DNA from: Acanthosepion lycidas
Taxonomy: Eukaryota; Mollusca; Cephalopoda; Sepiida; Sepiidae
Direction: 5' to 3'
DNA: 64,000 bases
Assembly: GCA_963932145.1 (NCBI GenBank)
Contig: CAWVQA010000109.1
Span: 69,501-133,500 of the forward strand
The notes beneath the pieces are model-generated. The model was not told the DNA's origin. It was given only the letters and a program-made list of their open reading frames with translations, and made no database searches. Below are positions 39,801 through 53,048 of the stretch, in pieces. Each line of letters begins with the position of its first letter. The first letter of the stretch is position 1. The translations under genes and the position numbers were made by a program.

Positions 39801-42399
39801 AGGATTCCCACCTTTCCCAAGGGTATTATCACGTAAGTGAATGTAATGGATTCGGCTGGAATTCGAACTCGGCTCTCCGATTCCTCAATCTAAGCCGCTA
39901 TCCATTACTCCACCGGGCCTCGGAATTACATAAGTTAAACTACACCCCCAGCACACAATATAATAGAAATACATAAAAAAAAAGCAGGTCGTATTATATA
40001 CTTCTATCTGTATTCGTTGGTTTAGAAATAGCGCTAAGTGTTAATCTATAAAAATTGCTCGAGAATGACATTTCATGGAAGCGTATTTATTTCTACGTCG
40101 ACAGAAGGCAATGTAAGTTTTGTAAAGACGTACAATTAAAGACGGCAGTTGGAGTAATCTATGTATAAAATCTGACTTAATCCGCCCGTCACACGTTCTA
40201 AAAGAGCCATATTTTGACAAATCGAAACCAAATCTTGGAGGCCCGGTGGATAGTAATGGATAGCGGCTCCGATTGAGGAATCGGAGAGCCGAGTTCGAAT
40301 TCCAGCCGAATCCATCACATTCACTTCCGTGCTAATACCCTTGGCTTCTTCTCCCTCCAGCTATGGGTAAATAGACAGACAGGGTTTTATAGCCTTGGAT
40401 GGCAAATGGTCTAGGAGAAGGAAAACTCTAAATTCAAAACCTGCGGACGGTCGTTTGGGAACCTTGTGGCATGTAGGGAACCAGGTCTCTGTAATCGGCC
40501 ATTCAAAAAGTGTGGATGGTCCTGCACGAAACCTTCACCACTAAAATCAAATCTCATGTGCTATACATGCAAGTTGGGGAACGCTTGTGAATTCCAAGTT
40601 CCCATGAAACTCCAATATTGGAGCCGGGAGAATGCCGTTACAAGAACAAGAGAACTCTTGGAGATAAGTGCAACAGTTGGATTTATCAGGCTTACGTAGC
40701 TTAGTACAGTACATTTTCACTAATTTTCTTGAAAAATTAAGTTTTATTATTTTACATACAAAACTATTTTTTGCATATCTTTCCTTTTAAGTTATATATA
40801 TTGTATTCCTGATCAATCAAAATTTGTAAATAATTATATAGGCCACACTACAACATGTTTGACACGCAGACTCACTGTACACCTTTCTGACAATAGCTCA
40901 ATTAGATCTCATTTAAATATTCATGGAGACATACCGGACACTATTCGTAACATACTTGTTGACAACACTAATATAATAGCATCATCTACATGCAAAAAAG
41001 TCTAAAAAATAATGGAAGCCTTATTAATAAAAACAACACTTAATATCAACTATGAACATGGACACAATATCTTGACCGTGTTTTGAAAAATGAAAACATT
41101 ATATAAATACATACATGCAACAAAATATTTCTTATTTAACAGTTAAAATATTTAATCCTTGAAAATAGCTAAATGTATAGACGAAAGCGCTCGAATAAAA
41201 ATAACATTCGGACAGTTTTTATATAATTTATCATCTGAAATGAAAAATTATCAGATCACGCGAGAAATTGCATAAAAAACTAAATCAAAGCACTTTGTCG
41301 TATTCAATGAAATATGCATGAAAGAAGGATTGCAGCCTAAATACACACACAGATATATATATATATATATCTGTGTGTGTGTGTGTGTGAAAATATTATA
41401 GGAAAGGAACTGGTGTGGTAAATAATCCAAAGTTCCTTAGTATTTTTATTATTATTTTTAAAAAATAGTGCTCGATACGAAAGTAGAGCATAAATATAAT
41501 TATTTATTTAAAAATATGATTCCAACTCGCTACATAAGAGGTCTCGTGTTTCAAAACAGGAGCCGAAAACTTCAAAATAATATTTGAATTAACTTGAGTT
41601 AAAGTAGGCTCTGTTCTATCTTCAAGCGAAATTTTTTTTTGGAATAACTTATTTCTGAAATTTACGAGTTTTAATAGTATATTCAGAATTGAAATCAAAA
41701 TTTTCATGGTAACATCAAGGGCGGATTGTTTAGAATAGACAGGGGTAGGGTGTTAATAATTTGTATCAGTATAGTTATTTTCATAGATGCCGGGTCAGGG
41801 TAAGGTGGGGGTGGCTAAATTAACGACGGAGGAAGTTTTCGCATAGTCTGGCTTGAGCGTCTATGGAGATTTATTTTTTTTTTTTATTTTATTCTTTTAT
41901 TATATCTCAAGTTAATTCAAATATTATTTTGAAGTTTTCGGCTCTTGTTTTGAAAGATGAGACCTCTTATGTAGCGAGTTGGAACTAATATATATATATA
42001 TATATATATATATTTCATTCTGGTAAAATATAATGCTCAGTAGTAGCCCTGTAAATATAAACACGGTAGGGAGTGTAGAGTTTGTAAATGTCGACAAAAA
42101 TGTTAGCGATAATTTCAACAATTTAAATAAATAATGCGAGGGTTTAAAATAAATAAATTCTCGTAATTTATATTTGAACATAAAAACAAACAAGCAAGCA
42201 ACAGATTCCAAATTAAATGCGATATTGCTTTACGAACAAGCATGTGTATAAAAAATTGCTAATCTTACCATCTCTGGGTCCACACTTTATATTGAGCTTT
42301 TTTAGTACGGTTGGATCGAATGACTTTTGCCCAATCAACTTCTTTTCTGTGAGAAAAGAAAGAAAGAAACATATATAACAATAAGAGTTCTACTTTTGC

Positions 42400-42435
<36 letters not shown>

Positions 42436-45400
42436 CTGCAAATAAAAAAAGAAAGAAAACTAATGACTGAAGAATCGGGGAGCCAGTTTCGAATTCCAGT
42501 CGAGTTCGTTACATTCACTTATGCACTAATAACCCTAGGAAAGGGTATGAATTCACCTAGTTTCTCTAGCTATGGGTAAATAGCAGGACAAATTGGGTCC
42601 TATAGCCTTGGGTGGCAACCAGTCTAAGAGAATAAAACTCTAAATTCAAACTAGCCTGCTGCTTTTTTAGGTTATGCCTCTTTAGGAAAAGGCGAACTTC
42701 AAAAACAAACACAATTCACGATGAGCAGGGACGAGGTAACCTCAACATCCCCGGTACAAAAGGAACCGACAGCCATTGCAATATTCTGCCTTGAATGTCA
42801 CAATTGTGAGATGGAGTGGAGCCGTGACCACAGCGGTGGTGCAAAATGCGCTAAGTAAATGATGATAAAATAATACGACACAATGCGGCCCCACCTGATT
42901 GGTTTAGAACACCGGTGAAGATTCTAAATTATTTTATGATTTTTTTATATCTGCGTAGACAGTAAAACCTTCAAAGGAAATACCCACTATTCACAAAAAC
43001 AAAACAAAAAACAAAAAAAAACAAACAAAAACATATACATAAAAACTTTAGGGATCGGAAGGTAGGTAATTACGGCTGTGGGCTTATATCGTCACACGAG
43101 ATTCTAGAATAGCCAGTGAAAGAGGAGCCATGGCGACAATCGCAATTGAGATACTGCCAGTGATGGGAGGAATTTTTGATGGCCAAAGGGGAACATCTGG
43201 TTCGTTTGTCTATCGTGAGAGGAGAGAAATAGCAACGAAGATTATCACCAAATCCATGAAGCAACGCTTTAATCCGCTAGGATCAATCCTGAATTTAAGA
43301 ACTTAAAACTTAATTTAAACCTTAAACCTGCATGGGTATGCTGCTACTACCACTGCTTGTCACGCTTGACGTTATTCACCGAGGTTTTTTTTTTTTTTTT
43401 TTTTTCTAATGCTGCTGTTGAAGCCTTGTTGCCATTTTTTTTCTTTCTTTATTAATAATAATTTCGAGTTCAATCCTTGGATCGAGTTGACCTAGTGGAA
43501 ATGGGGCGAGCAGATACTAAGCAATATTAATAAGAACTAGACGTCGTCAGTGAAACCGGGACAATATACCCCACCTAGACTAAATAAAGGGCTCAGTTCG
43601 AAATTCACTGAAGGTTACCCGGATCGGCAAGCAACTGATGAAGATCGGAGAGTACAACGGTCGAAACAGTGTGATAACAAAAGAGGACAACAGTGATACA
43701 TTTAATGTACGCCAACAAACACGAGAAAATGTTCTGGTATCATATGAAGCTCTAAAATGAATTATTTTCATTATTTCAATTTATTTCGTTGTTTGTGCTC
43801 TTATTCTTAACAGCACAATTTTTCGGCCGATAGATTTTACTGCCTTCTTAATGGTCGCAGATTTTGCCCGATACCAAGTTGCTTCCATGTTTATCATTTT
43901 GTAAAGAGATAATTCATAACAAATTATGTATTTTTGAGCAAACATCTTCAAATTAACGTACAGTGATTCTTATCCCTTTTTATAAGAACTGGAGTCTGCA
44001 AAATGTCATCATTCACAAAAACAATATCAGGTCAAATCGAGCGGAAAACTATTAAATAAACTGATCCCATTGCTTTATATATGAATTCACATTAAACTGG
44101 GGTTTTACAGTGATCCCTCGTTTATCGCAGTAGATTGGTTTCGAAACCGGCCGCGATAAGTGAATTTCCGCGAAGTAGGGACGCCATATTTACAGTATTT
44201 ATTTAACGTGTATTTGAACTTTTAAAACCCACCCATTACAGTACTCTATTAATAACAAGGACAACTGTTAAGCAATAACACTTTAGATTAAAAAAAAAAA
44301 AAAATTGTTACTGTATCAAACACGATAGACGTTGAAGTAGAATTTGAATGATGATTAAGCTGATGATGACTTCTACTGTGCAGCCGATAATTGTATTTTA
44401 CGTCTCTTCAGATGGCGTTGCCCTTTCTATTGCTATTTTACGCTTGTTTTGTTGTTCCTAGACAGGAAATAATATTTAGTATTAATGTTTTAATGGGTTT
44501 AATGAAAAATATTAGGTGTTCATATATCGCGATTTTTCTAGAATTTTCCAGAAATTCCGCGATATATTTTCCATATATATATATATTTTAAAAATCCGCG
44601 AAATCGTGAATCCGCGATAGTAGAACCGCGAATTAGCGAGGGATCACTGTACTGTCCTGTCAGTATCTGTAATTTATTTATTGTCAGGAGCCTTCATGAA
44701 ATCCAACCTAGTTTTCTTTTTTCTTAAATTCCTTCAACACTTCAAACGTTGGTTTTAAAAAAAAAAAAAAAAAAAAACGCCAGAGGAACTTCAACAAACC
44801 TCTTCTTGCTATCTCCAAAATTCTCAAAGATTGAATTTCTGAGCCACTTGCTAAATCAAGTTTTAAACGGCTCCGAATTTGGTCCATGCGAAACTTCCAG
44901 TTGCAAAAAAAATGTCTGTATAATCATGAGCCTTTGTATAGTAAATTAGATTTGTTGCTTGTGGAACTCCATTCCAACTCCATGCTTCCCAGCCAACTTT
45001 AATCTGCAACAATTTAAATGTAATGTCAATCGCTATCTACTGTCCTCCTGATTACTCTGCCTGTTCATTAATATTGTCTCTGTTGCTAATTCTTCCACAC
45101 GCAGTAACCATTTGTGTCCTAATGACTTTACTGCCTTGTATGAGCTGATACTGATTTAAAAAAAAAAATCAGCTTCGTCAGGCGAAAAGGCAGATATAGA
45201 TGTCGGGAAGAGTGTGAGACGGATATTACGAACCTATTTTACCCACCAATCATAGCGTTCAATATTTCTTATGGGGAAAATAACACGAGATTTGTGCGAG
45301 AGTTTGTAGTTAAATGGGATGGAAGCGACGAAATAGGTCCAACTTACCCCCTTCGTCCAAATCAAAATCATCTCTAGAGTATTTTTCGCTGCCGTAGGCG

Positions 45401-48400
45401 ATGAAGACAGTGTCGCCGGTGAAGAAATCAGCCAGAGTGGTTACCTGCAAAAGGGAAGAAAAAATGTTAATCAAAGCCGAAGAATCAATTGATGATTTAG
45501 AGAAAAAAAAAATACAGGAATATGGGGGGGTGAGGAAGAGAAAGGAGGGTAGGGAAGAGAAGGAAAGAAAAACGAAGGATAAGTAAAAAAAAAAGAAGGG
45601 GGCGCGAGAAGCAAACTATAGAAAGAACGGAAGAGAGAAAGGAGGGTTGGAAATTGGAGTGGAAAAGCAATAGAAAGAATATGAGGAAAGAGGAAGGGGG
45701 TGAGGATAAAGGTGGGGGGAAAAAGCTAACTACAGAAAGACGGCGAGATAAGCAGGCTATAGAAATAATGGGAGGGAAGGGGAGAGAGGAAATTAAGGAA
45801 AAAAGGGGAGAAGCAAACTATAGAAATAACGGGAGGGGAGAAGCCCGGATGAGGAAGAAGAGGAGAGAATTAAACTGGAGGAAGAATAGAGGGGGGGAGG
45901 GAGAAAGGCGAAGGAAAGGAGAGGGGGAGAGGCAAACTATACAAAGATCGAGAGGGAGACAAATGAGGATAAAGAAAAAGGGTAGAGAATCAAACTATAT
46001 GGAGAAAGGAAGAAGAGGAAATCTAAAAGGAGTAAATGACTCAACAAATTGAGGCAAAAAAAAAAAAAAAAAACTGATTTAAAAACAAAAGCGGTTAACA
46101 ATCAACATAATGGAAAAAAGCCCAAAGAAAGGAAAAAAAAAAAAAAAAAAATGGACAGTGGGGATAAAATTGTTTGAAATATTTTTTCTCTGAAATATGA
46201 ACACGTCTTCTGATGATAGTTCACGAAATGGAGCCAAATTCACACGCATGACGTCATTGGAGCTGTAGAAATTCTATGGTGGCTGATAAGAGCTGAAATG
46301 ACGAGTGATTTCAGTGTCAGCCAGTTACACCATTCCCTTTTAGCAGAAGAAATTCTTTCAATCAGTGTCCGTCCAGGGTAAGACGATAAACTACGTCCAG
46401 CAGCAAGGCCTTTTGTTTTTGAGAAGCGTGGACCACCGCTTAATTGTTAGTGTTCCCAGGTCCACACTAACCCGGGTTGGTAGCACCTGTTAGGGTCCCA
46501 ACTATGGGCAAATAGTTATCCCCCAAAGTAGGGTAAAATAATATGAAAATTAAATAGGTTTTAATACCAGTAATAAATTTTTGAAGAAAAAACAAAAACA
46601 TTCCAAATAATAAAAATCTTGTCGGTATTAAATAAACCCATTGAGGTTGATATGCCGTAAAACAAAACAAACTCCAATCAATGTATATAAAACTTAGTGT
46701 GTGTCTCTTTGTAAATATTTTGCCTCTCTAAGTTAGCCATGACCGTTCTGAAAGGATACGCCATTTAAGAAACGATTACTAACAAATTTAGTACAGGAGA
46801 TAAGGAAACTGCAAATAAAATAGACTATACTAGAGACAGTTTCACCCAATACCGCAAGTTGCTACTGAACCAAATCACTAACCTAAAAACTAGATTCATA
46901 TTCTTAAATAGCCTTATCAGAATGAGATTTTCATATACTTAAATAAACTTATCAGATTGAGATTTTCATATGGATGTCATGCTTGGCGCCAAAATTGTTC
47001 ATAGTTCTAAACTGTTAGCTGTATACAATCGCTTTCAGATCAATGGTTGAAAATGGATTTGAGCGAATGAAACCTATAAGTTTTAACGAGGACCATTGTG
47101 GACTGGTGCTACAGGGCCGCAAGCAAATAACTGTAGCCAATAAGCAGAAACCGTATCACTTAAGGACTTTCAACAAGGGGAAAAACTAAAATGGATAGCA
47201 CATGGAACTCGAACAGGAAAAAATGGCAGAATCAAGATGTTAATGTTCCACACTACTTAAAACGAAAGGTTAGAAAGGAAATCTCCATCAAAACTGGAAA
47301 GATCTATAACAGCTACTGGACTTTAGAAACCTATTTTTCTGAAAATTGTTTTAAGAGAAAGATTTCATAAAATTCAACCGGGAGTAGCATTGACTGTTCG
47401 GTCAATGTATGCTGAATGTTTCCTTATAAGGAAACGGTTAATAATAACATCATTTATGTATTTTGGCTTCCCTCTGCCTGTTCTATAAATATCTTCGTGA
47501 TAATTTCTCGGATGGGCTTCCCCTCCCCTCTCCGATGCCTCGACTATGTGAATTTAAGCGTGCTATTAGTTTGGCAACTAGGTTCCACCGTTTTACTGTT
47601 GAACTAACTACATGTAATTACCAATTCTATTCTATTTTTTTACTCGCACATCCCACCTGTAGAACTCCCTTCTGATTTCTTGCTTCTCTAAAAACTACAA
47701 TCTTCAAAAATTTAAATGCAACGTTTTCTGTCTTCTTGAAGCCTGTTCCTTTTTTTTTTTTTTTTTTTTTTTGGCCTTTCCTCAATTCTTCAGTTTTCTC
47801 ATTTTCTTTCACTTTCATTTCTTGTCACCCACTGTGATCTAGTGGCATTGATGTCTTTCTGGTGTGAAATGATTAAAAAAGATAAAGAAAGATGAAGAAA
47901 AGAAAGATGAAGAAGAAAAGATGAAGAAGAAAAGAAAGATAAAGAAAAAGAAAAAGATGAAAAAAAGATGAAAAAGAGAGAAGAAAAAAAGATGAAAAAG
48001 AAAGAAGAAAAAAAGATGAAAAAGAAAAGATGAAAAAGAGAAGAAAAAAAGATGAAAAAGAAAAGATGAAAAAGAGAAGAAAAAAAGATGAAAAAGAGAG
48101 AAAAAAGATGAAAAAGAAAAAAAGATGAAAAAGAAAAAAAGATAAAAAAAGATGAAAAAAGAAAAAAAGATGAAAGAAGGAAAAAAAGATGAAAAAGAAG
48201 GAAAAAAAGATGAAAAAGAAGGAAAAAAAGATGAAAAAGAAGGAAAAAAGATGAAAAAGGAAAAAAGAAAAAGAAGAAAAGATGAAAAAGAAAAAAGATG
48301 AAAAAGAAAGAAGAAAAAAAGATGAAAAAGAAAGAAAGAAGGAAAAAAGATGAAAAAGAAAGAAAGAAAGAAAGAAAAGAACAGGAAGTTGCCGCCTTTC

Positions 48401-50459
48401 CGTCATGATTTTGACTTTAAGCTAACAATGAAAAAAACATGAGATAAACTTTTCATCCCCCGTGGAATTCTGTCAGTCAGCTTGTCCACATCACAACTCG
48501 CGTGTCTCCCAGTAAACAAAAGAATACGTAGTGTTCAGCCTTAGTCAACGGCGGTACCACATTGCTACAGATGGAACTAGCATCGAAAATAAAGAACTTT
48601 CTGCGCAGCATGTGAACAATGTCGTTTTTAATCAACCTCCACAAAGTGCGTACGACATTGCAGTTGAAGAAGGCATGTTCGATGGTTTCCCTCCCACACA
48701 ACGTAGCAAATGCACTCTGGCGAAATTTCTTATTCCGCTGAACAAAGTTTCTTGCCCACCCAGAGGGCCGTTCCCGCCATCATCAGCAAGGAGAATAACA
48801 TAGTTTGTGACTCATTTCATTCCGGACGCCCATGGCCATAGGGAGCAAAATTCCTGCTTCGTCAGACCAAGCTCCTCTATCGGATCATCTCGAACGGTCC
48901 CCCTAAATGGCACAGGATATACTGCTTTCCCGGGACAACGGCTGTACGTCAGAGAGGCCATCCGTTACGCGTAAGAAATACCTGAAAGCATTTCTATGTT
49001 CACGACGGAAGAAGCCCTCACCTCGGGGATGGGAAGTTCTTACGAGCGCCTTCTTTCCAGAATTCGCCTTTACCTTCAGATTGCGTGCACATCCAGTATA
49101 GGAAAGGTATGTTGAGGGTTGTCAACGCTAGGCATACCTAGACCGCCATACTATACAAAGAATGGGAGAAGCGAGAGAAAGTTGGAAAGGGGAGAAGCAA
49201 ACTATACAAAGATCGAGAGGGAGACAAAGGAGGATAAAGAAAAAGAAGGGTAGAGAAGCAAACTATAGAAATAACGGGAGAGAAGTGAGTATAGAAATAA
49301 CGGGAATTAAGAAAATAATTATCTGAGACCAGAGAGGAATTGCGGGCACGACATTCTGCAGAACCTCGGGCCGGTTCATTTCTAACTGTAAGTCAGGACC
49401 AAAATAGATGCTGATTATCTTGCAATGCCCGTCCGTCCAGAGGAAAGATATGGGAAGAGAAACTAATCTTCCACGCTCCCAACAGCAAACCAACAGATTT
49501 ATCACGGCTGATCTTGACCACTGTCACAGTCTTGTACCCTCTGATTTTCTACTGATTTTCGTCAGTCTCGGAATTGATCGTAACAAGGACCGCTTAGGAC
49601 CGGATTCGCCTTTTAACTTACAAAGGAAAGGCCCTAACGCAAATAGGTAGAGAAAAGGCGAGAGCTGACAACATCGACAAATGGTACGAAACGATACGAA
49701 ATGTTTTGATCTTACTCCATTCATTTCCATCGGCGCACCGGGGGTCGCATGAAAAAAAAAATTAAAATCCAAGATCGAAAGTACTATCACGAGTAAAGCA
49801 TCCAGAAAGCGATGATCAACCCTATCGAATTCCTTGGACTGGTCCAAGGCAGCTTTACTGTCGGCTTACTAACGAATAGGCGGTACCAAATGAAGGTTAT
49901 CTTGAATATCTTTACTTTTCATGGCACAAGTCTACTCAGGATCAATCTGTCGAGACAGGACCCCGCCTTCAAACGCCTAAGATTTTGGCCAGAATATTTA
50001 ACTTTACCTAGCTTCGTAAAGGGCCGGTAATTACCAATCGCATCCTTACTGTTTTTGTCCTTGCGTAGAAAACATTATAAAGCGTACACTATTTACATTT
50101 ACTAATGTCCTGATCTTTGTCGCCATATTTATTACAACGTTTCAGCCTTTCAATATCTGTCTATATTTCTGAGATATGGTATTATGTACACTATTTACAT
50201 TATTTGGACTATTGTCCTCATCTTTGTCGCCATATTTATTACAAAGTTTCCGCCCTTCAGTATCTGTCTATATTTCTGAGATAATGTATTATGTACACTA
50301 TTTACATGTTTAATGGATGCCAGTTATCAGTTATCTCCTGGCACGTGGAACTAGAACAGTCTGCCTCAGTGAGCGAAATAAATGGTTCAGTTCGACATTC
50401 CAACCACCTGAAGAAGGCCGGAGCGTACAACGGCCGAAACGTCTCGAGGCAGTCCCGAA

Positions 50460-50499
<40 letters not shown>

Positions 50500-52867
50500 G
50501 TCCTAGCTTTGTCGGTCATATTGAAAAAACACTGACTTTATGCCATATTTATCACAACGTTTCGGCCGTTGTACGCTCCGACCTTCTTCAAGTGGTTGGA
50601 GTGTCGAACTGAATCCTTTATTTCGCTCGCTGGGGTAGACTGTTCTAGTTCCACGTACCATGTCTAATGGATGTCAGTTATCAGTTATCCCCTGTTAATT
50701 CTTCTCTCCAAGATCCCCACTGCCCTAACCAGGTATTAAACTCACACTCTTTGAGTCCTGTCACTGGATCTAACTGTGGCATGTGTCCTTGAGGACAACA
50801 TTCCAACCACCTGAAGTAGGCCGGAGCGTACAACGGCCGAAGCGTTGTGATAAATATGGCAACAAAGATGAGGACGAAAATCCGGACAATGTAGTGTATA
50901 TAATACTTCATCTCAGAAATATAGACAGATACTGTTCTCTTTTAATTGTAAAAGCCAAACAAGAAATTATTTTTGCTTTTAAATAAACAGAATAAAACAA
51001 TATTATCAACCAAGAAAAATTGCAAAATTAAAAAAAAGGGTTAGAACGAAACAAATTCAACCAAAAACAAATTCTAATGTAAAATAATTTACATTAACAG
51101 AAATTTCATAAACAGGACAAATCCTGCGTAAGCGGAAAAATTGAATTCTTAAAAATAAAAAATAAACTCGAAAGTTGTAAAATAAATTCAATATGGCTGA
51201 CACTAACCTTCATGAAAGACATGCTGCACCTTCTCAGGCTTACATGAAGTGGAAAGATTATATTGAATCCACTGCTAGCTCAGCTGCTAAGAAACTTGGT
51301 TCACTGTGTGCAGTTAGATTCTCGAGAGAAAAAAAGTTGCCTATCTTACATATCGATAAGTCTGCCATTCGTCCATGCCTTGAATATTGATGCCAGATAT
51401 GGTCAAGTGTACCAGCTGTATATCCAGAGACCCTTGATAAAATTCAAAGAATCAGCAATATTATGGGCCCTGAGCTGACATCTCGGCTTCAGTCACTTTC
51501 CTCGCCGCTGTAACGTAGCTTGCCTTTTCTATAAATACTTTCATAGTAATTGTTCGGATGAACTCTTCGCTATTGTACCTAGACGTTATGAACTTAAGTG
51601 CAGTACTAGATTGGCGGCTAGGTCTCCGTATTTACCCAAGACGTCTCCACAATGCGGGATGTGTCACAAGACCGTTTTTTAACGTGGGGCGTTTCCGAGT
51701 TTGTAGGCTCGGACAAAAATTACCCGTAGAGCCCGTATTGACGGGGTCTGGTATCTGTCTACCTCCCCAAACGAGACTGTTCATGAGACTGTTCTTCGGC
51801 AGAACGTTGTCTGGGTTCCTCTCTGCCCGGAGGCAGAGAGGTCGACAAGCAGAGTACCAGCAAACACAGAGGTTTTGTTGTCTCCGGCATGGTCTCATCA
51901 TTTAAAATTGTTAGATGTAACTTTTTAGTTCTATGCTAAGTTTTTTTTCGCTTGTCGAACTCTTCCTGTTCCATGCTTTCCACTCAACTTTGATCTTTAA
52001 AAATTTCAATGCAATTTCAATCGTTATCTACTGCCTTCCTGATTACTCTTCTATTGTTCTCGCTCCTTAATAAAGTTTCTCTTTTCATTTTATTGTTGTT
52101 TCACACTCAGTAACGCCTTGTGTCTTAATGGCTTTATTGCCTTGCATTGGGTGAAATAATTCAGAAAAAGCAAAATTTACTTGCACTGAAAATAAATAAG
52201 ATTCAGTCAAGTAAACCCTGGTGTAACAATACGGGTTAGAGCTGGAAAAAAAAAATACTGTAAAACGGAAAGAATTCGGCTGAAAACAAAAACTTTAAAT
52301 CGAAAAAATCTCTCTGTAAACTGCAAAATAAAACTAAATGGTTAAAAAAAAAAAAAATGAATAAATCTAGTTTAATTAAAAGGTTAAACGAGAAAAATAA
52401 AGAAATGAAATAGTTCGACGGAAGCTGACAATTATTTGTGAGGGGTGGGGAAAGAAAATTAAAATAAAATAAAAAGTGAACAAGAAAGAATAAAACAATT
52501 TATAGCACTGTGAAAATAATTACAAACCAGTCAAAGTCGAAAATGAAGAAAGGCAAAAAACTTATCAAATTCCCAGTCAAACAAAAAAACTTTTAATGTA
52601 ATCCAAAACATTGTTATGACAATAACGAATCACGTTCAGCACGAACCCTGGTTAGAGTAGCAGTGACTTCTCAGTCAATGAATTGATTGAATAAATGATT
52701 CGTTTTCTATGACTTATCAACCCTTTACAGGTTATTTAAAGCCAGAAAATATTTTTACATTGTAAGAACTGTTTTGTTTTCTGTTTATTTTTTTTTTTTT
52801 TTTTTTTTTTTTTAGATAATAATGGTTTAGTGATACAAGTGTTACTAATTAAGCCATAGCCCGTTTG

Positions 52868-52902
<35 letters not shown>

Positions 52903-52996
52903 CATTCTTTTTATAGATACAAATATTTAAGTAAATGCTCTGTTTATAATAAACAGTATTAACATTTACCGGCCTGAATGTCCGAGAAATTGTCAT

Positions 52997-53048
<52 letters not shown>

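Noticed and set aside
45654..46052. 132-residue Lys/Arg/Glu frame
   Set aside because: Purine-rich minisatellite, with the unit repeated at 49.2 kb.
47873..48406. 177-residue Phe/Ser-rich frame on the minus strand
   Set aside because: Translation of a purine/pyrimidine low-complexity tract.
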